This document shows, in pieces, positions 8,601 to 10,531 of a DNA stretch of 10,531 bases. The stretch comes from Nanobdellota archaeon (GTDB lineage: Archaea; Nanobdellota; Nanobdellia; Pacearchaeales; GW2011-AR1), in NCBI GenBank assembly GCA_018901625.1, contig JAHIEM010000095.1, positions 1-10,531 on the forward strand. The letters run 5' to 3'. The notes under the pieces were generated by a model, which was not told the origin of the DNA, ran no database searches, and worked only from the letters and a program-made list of their open reading frames with translations. The position numbers and the translations under genes were made by a program. Positions within the stretch are counted from its first letter, which is position 1. Every line of letters starts with the position of its first letter.

Positions 8601-10531
8601 TAGTTGAAAGACAATACTGGTTCTTTGGAGATCTTAAAACTGCAGATGGCAGAACAGCAGAGATTGCCCCAGATAAATCTTATATTGAGTTAGGTCCTGC
8701 TAAACCTGAAAAAGGCACAAGTTTTGATGTTTCAGATGCTGCTGCAAATTATAAAGTAACTTATTCAGGAGATGGAACTTGGGAGATGAAAAGAACTAAT
8801 GGTCCAGCCCAAACTTCATATTTTAGAAATAATAACGGAATACTTGAAGAAAGTTCTAATGGAAACTCAAACTGGCAGGAATTTGACTCTACTCTCCTTA
8901 AAAACCCGATAGACATGAAAATAAAACAAGAAATAGTAGACAAGTATCCTGAAACAGAAATAGTTTATGGGAGAGAGCTTGGAAATGCGAGGCTGATACA
9001 ATATCCAGACAGACCAGATATTTATTCTGCCAGAGTGGATGGGAAAGAACTCACAATTTCCGGAATCTCTAATGCAGAAGAAGGCAAAGGTGCAATTGAG
9101 TTAACTAGAGAAGAGATAAAATCAGGCAATCTAAATTATGTTAATGAGATAAGCTACAGATACGACACTCAAGAATCTCATATTATTTACTCAAGGCAAA
9201 TAAACCCAGAACAGAAAGCAGATGTTTCATACTCTGAAAATATGGATGGTTCAAGGCAGAGGCAGACAATACTCAATCTTGAGAATAGTCAGGTAATAAC
9301 ATTCACAGAGCAAATATCAAAAGAAGGAGAAACCAAAGTTTTTGCTGAAGTAGGCATGCCATCAAGTAGTTCAACACCAGTAAGAATCTCAGAAGAGCTC
9401 ACTCAAAACTTATTCAACCAAGAATCACTTGTGAATAGAATAACTAACATAGAAGTTGATTCAACAAATAATAAATTTAGAGTAGAGTATTATGACTCAA
9501 ACGGAGCTCAAACAACAGCCACAATGACTTCTAAGCAGGACTGGACAATAAAATCAGAAATAGAAAATTCTCCAGTAGAGGGGATTACAGACAAAAAAAC
9601 AACAATCTACAGCAAGGATTATTCAAAACAAGCAGAAATAACCTCTAGAACAGGAGAAATGGCAGATGAGAAATATATAGAAATAACTATATATGAAAAC
9701 GGAAAATCAATAACAAGCAGAATAGAAGGAGATAAGGTAGATAGCTATCAAAACCAGAACCTGGAAAGCTTAGCAATAGCCTGGAAAGATTTCAGAGAAA
9801 AAACAGGAGACTCAAAATTAGGGTTAGAAGATATAAAATACGAGACTTCTCCAGGCAGAGAAGTTTATACAACAAAGAAAACAACAAGCCAGAAAGATTG
9901 GTTTGAGTTTTCATCAAGCCAGGAGGGAGCAAAAACAATATACGAATATAAAGATAAAACTTTAGTCAGAGACACAACATATCTAACCATGGCAGGCAAG
10001 AAAGTTCTCTCAGATAACTTCTACTATCCTGGAGGAAACACCCTCACAATAGAAAAAACAGATAATCTTCTCTCTCTAAGAAGAGAGTTCATAGAAGGAA
10101 ATAATCCCCGCATCTTAGACATAAGATATAATGAGCAGGAAAAACCATACGAAACAATAATAGTTTTAAGAGATAATTCATTTGTTGCAGGAGTAGACAC
10201 AGGAGAAGGAATAACTTTTGAGCAATCAGACGGAAGATGGCTGTCAAATGAAGTATATAATGATGGCAATGGTAATTTCAGATTTGGTTTTGATGAAGGC
10301 GGAAAGCCATACAAATATTATGAGGAATCTGAGTTTTTTGAAGGAGTAGAAATAGAGTATATTACTGATGAGAATTTAGTAGAGGCAGTTAAATCAACAG
10401 TAATTTCAATGAATAATGCCAACCTCCCAACAACAACACCAACCACAACCCCGGCAATAGACTTATCAATCCCATTCTACAAAAGAAATATTTACACAGA
10501 AGCAGAAGCCCAGGGAATAGCAATACTAACC
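5645..10531 (+). CDS. Giant secreted multidomain protein, 3' end outside window
   Basis: The frame is open for 1,629 codons and runs off the window; the full length is unknown and I do not recognise the protein. Regions by residue: signal peptide about 11-32 (VFIIALLVSLPAAYS); VTGFVV motif 53-58; five overlapping N-glycosylation sequons 60-70; Cys-rich hydrophobic domain 78-350 with 19 Cys, including CC pairs at 130, 166 and 253, and hydrophobic segments about 99-117, 225-241 and 287-301; DKDGDGRYD (380-388), a DxDxDG Ca-binding-type motif; triple TG repeat 409-424; beta-type segment 445-515 with C483/C488; Thr-rich linker 582-602; an alpha/beta-hydrolase-like region 603-790 with AHSAGG (Ser671); Pro/Thr linker 918-945; a long Tyr-rich beta-type region 947-1590; second Pro/Thr linker 1595-1603. 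There is no Cys after 557. The hydrophobic segments could hold the N-terminal domain in the membrane with the rest outside. It is the last visible gene of the operon. An adhesin, a surface enzyme or a toxin-delivery protein are all possible; the missing C-terminus would help decide. Confidence 0.85.
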   Translation, partial: MKKEKIMLKKNIHIFLIVFIIALLVSLPAAYSYQISEYDSEQQTEQESSSSVVTGFVVQNNSTNNSTNQTVPDVGGKCSDKSKKVSGIVKLMDNGIMRVLESVASIMYLICTIMSTIDSILHKVQIFMACCLGPAENWANPSCLAKNAEVETWEISNMIPYVKPICCFVNCGWCGGLDGKGASECWGSEIASISPVNMIASGISPSKDGGISGVGSLHLSPFENIYMAVGCMCPVAILFNLRKLATIYEVYDCCIQEACANGLTTEGCEQQLKEATCMYWQGSALKMLAKIIVSLLASWLIEPIVKDLVKTVPGLACVMAVLDLAQIPGEIQGVKAAFDWTKRTFKKPSCKDLGFDKIKKQMESGTFSQSAGTNSLTLNDKDGDGRYDIATSSTQPATSTQTAGTGSVITGNAITGNVITGMAVNEKYTTRTLKADTESQPLRDSGKIPSDWTQRYSTDVKQQYILEYLNSEGKVIARQYNPCGLGACIFTRYRFVDSNGVNLPAKEGYDGYQLGAEANFLNKLGKVASDSNLIKTPTSTRTIDTAVPEMDCSSGVCIPTDTNSPEYIAYSLFNSVGTTGISPPATLETTTTATETLQTQPQISYSSQGAPLVISRGLLWAEAGNSEKMANQLIEKGIATSTLRTADMSAAELGKSLAQSNLQEFVYIAHSAGGTKDDYEKLSSALKLANEQRAASGLPGIKANVILGDTREAATDAAYFVNDENIVHVTLIASAAGASMRTDVAGVEKSSLMNNPKFTLQKAEGDGIESSRVTHWLFNSEEVKKYVENLARENTKTFSLSFVNKEIENSLTITSNIEGRTAEQKLLLYGYVAKGDSLVSVYKDENGNLIPFKINAKEVNGQDTRILNSLTVAEIKELFPEGLSSVQFDKDSALPLPEARDANTRVALPLLYSIVIEPPPTPTPSAPISPTTQPSTTTPTPITTQLDQSLFSKIGTGIDALVFRGYLPGGSLTAEQKEVYENFGELVERQYWFFGDLKTADGRTAEIAPDKSYIELGPAKPEKGTSFDVSDAAANYKVTYSGDGTWEMKRTNGPAQTSYFRNNNGILEESSNGNSNWQEFDSTLLKNPIDMKIKQEIVDKYPETEIVYGRELGNARLIQYPDRPDIYSARVDGKELTISGISNAEEGKGAIELTREEIKSGNLNYVNEISYRYDTQESHIIYSRQINPEQKADVSYSENMDGSRQRQTILNLENSQVITFTEQISKEGETKVFAEVGMPSSSSTPVRISEELTQNLFNQESLVNRITNIEVDSTNNKFRVEYYDSNGAQTTATMTSKQDWTIKSEIENSPVEGITDKKTTIYSKDYSKQAEITSRTGEMADEKYIEITIYENGKSITSRIEGDKVDSYQNQNLESLAIAWKDFREKTGDSKLGLEDIKYETSPGREVYTTKKTTSQKDWFEFSSSQEGAKTIYEYKDKTLVRDTTYLTMAGKKVLSDNFYYPGGNTLTIEKTDNLLSLRREFIEGNNPRILDIRYNEQEKPYETIIVLRDNSFVAGVDTGEGITFEQSDGRWLSNEVYNDGNGNFRFGFDEGGKPYKYYEESEFFEGVEIEYITDENLVEAVKSTVISMNNANLPTTTPTTTPAIDLSIPFYKRNIYTEAEAQGIAILT
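6869..6913 (+). repeat. Three tandem 15-bp units encoding ITGNA/ITGNV/ITGMA
   Basis: Three imperfect 15-base copies encode residues 409-423 of the giant protein. A fourth, distant relative (VTGFVV, residues 53-58) follows the signal peptide. All copies share hydrophobic-TG-x-hydrophobic and sit beside low-complexity linkers. A processing or anchoring signal is possible, but I know of no proven role. Confidence 0.6.
7451..8014 (+). other. Alpha/beta-hydrolase-like region within the giant protein
   Basis: Residues about 603-790. A predicted first strand (APLVISRGL, 610-618) is followed by a helix (MANQLIEKG), then the strand-turn-helix FVYIAHSAGG (665-674), which fits the Sm-x-Nu-x-Sm nucleophile elbow with Ser671. 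Two more strand-like segments follow (ANVILGD 703-709; IVHVTLIAS 726-734). Then comes GDGIESSRVTHW with Asp766 and His775 as candidate acid and base. The Asp-His spacing of 9 is short for the fold; Asp709 is an alternative acid. Family identity is inferred from motif and order only. Confidence 0.4.
8396..8479 (+). other. Pro/Thr-rich linker (residues 918-945)
   Basis: Low-complexity PPPTPTPSAP-type sequence separates the hydrolase-like region from the long beta-type region. Such linkers are extended and often O-glycosylated in exported proteins. It marks a domain boundary, and the codons (cca, aca, acc) make the DNA locally C-rich. Confidence 0.7.
8483..10414 (+). other. Tyr-rich beta-type region with degenerate repeats in the giant protein
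   Basis: Residues about 947-1590 alternate short hydrophobic/aromatic strands with Gly/Asn/Asp turns, for example VEYYDSNG, ITIYENGKS, IYEYKDKTL and NGNFRFGFDEGGKPY. This is the texture of RHS/YD-like or other beta-hairpin repeat shells. The clearest internal match is TSKQDW against TSQKDW, with tryptophans at 1300 and 1419. There is no cysteine. The repeat is too degenerate for me to name a family. Confidence 0.4.
10427..10453 (+). other. Second Pro/Thr linker (residues 1595-1603)
   Basis: PTTTPTTTP resembles the first Pro/Thr linker and signals another domain boundary. Only 26 residues follow before the window ends (IDLSIPFYKRN and beyond), so a further domain probably starts here. Confidence 0.65.

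Noticed and set aside
8167..10314. Antisense frames at 8167-8454, 8761-8943 and 10024-10314
   Set aside because: All lie opposite the giant gene and have shadow composition; the first is partly produced by the Pro/Thr linker read backward.

Overview
The window looks like an AT-rich archaeal chromosome, most likely from a DPANN lineage of the Woesearchaeota/Pacearchaeota type. The evidence is heavy use of ATA (Ile) and AGA (Arg) codons, only TAA stops, a BRE/TATA promoter sitting where a leaderless transcript would start, and a protein opening with the KAQVTAFIIIG-type leader I associate with DPANN surface proteins. The lineage is an inference, since no rRNA or marker gene is present.

Layout: every supported gene is on the + strand. 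Positions 3-776 hold the 3' part of a Cas4-like RecB-family nuclease with all four iron-sulfur cysteines. A 161-base intergenic gap (777-937) follows. It contains a perfect 26-bp palindrome that overlaps the promoter for the next gene. From 938 to the window end there is one tightly packed gene run with gaps of 1, -8 and 13 bases, almost certainly an operon. It encodes (i) a secreted, C-terminally anchored protein with alpha/alpha-toroid-like repeats and cysteine-rich modules; (ii) a six-helix membrane protein; (iii) a 701-residue N-terminally anchored surface protein with a prepilin-like leader; and (iv) a giant secreted protein, open for at least 1,629 codons from 5645 to 10531, whose end lies outside the window.

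The giant protein is a mosaic: signal peptide, N-glycosylation cluster, a cysteine-rich hydrophobic domain, a Ca-binding-type DxDxDG motif, a triple TG repeat, a region with an alpha/beta-hydrolase-like nucleophile elbow (HSAGG), a Pro/Thr linker, about 640 residues of Tyr-rich beta-type sequence, and a second Pro/Thr linker leading to an unseen C-terminal region. All 23 of its cysteines lie in the first 557 residues.

All four operon products appear destined for the membrane or cell surface. My working inference is that they form, or assemble, one envelope or extracellular structure, perhaps for attachment to or action on a partner cell. None of the four has a function I can name with confidence, and this operon is the best candidate for an undescribed system here. 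No rRNA, tRNA, CRISPR array or insertion sequence was seen.
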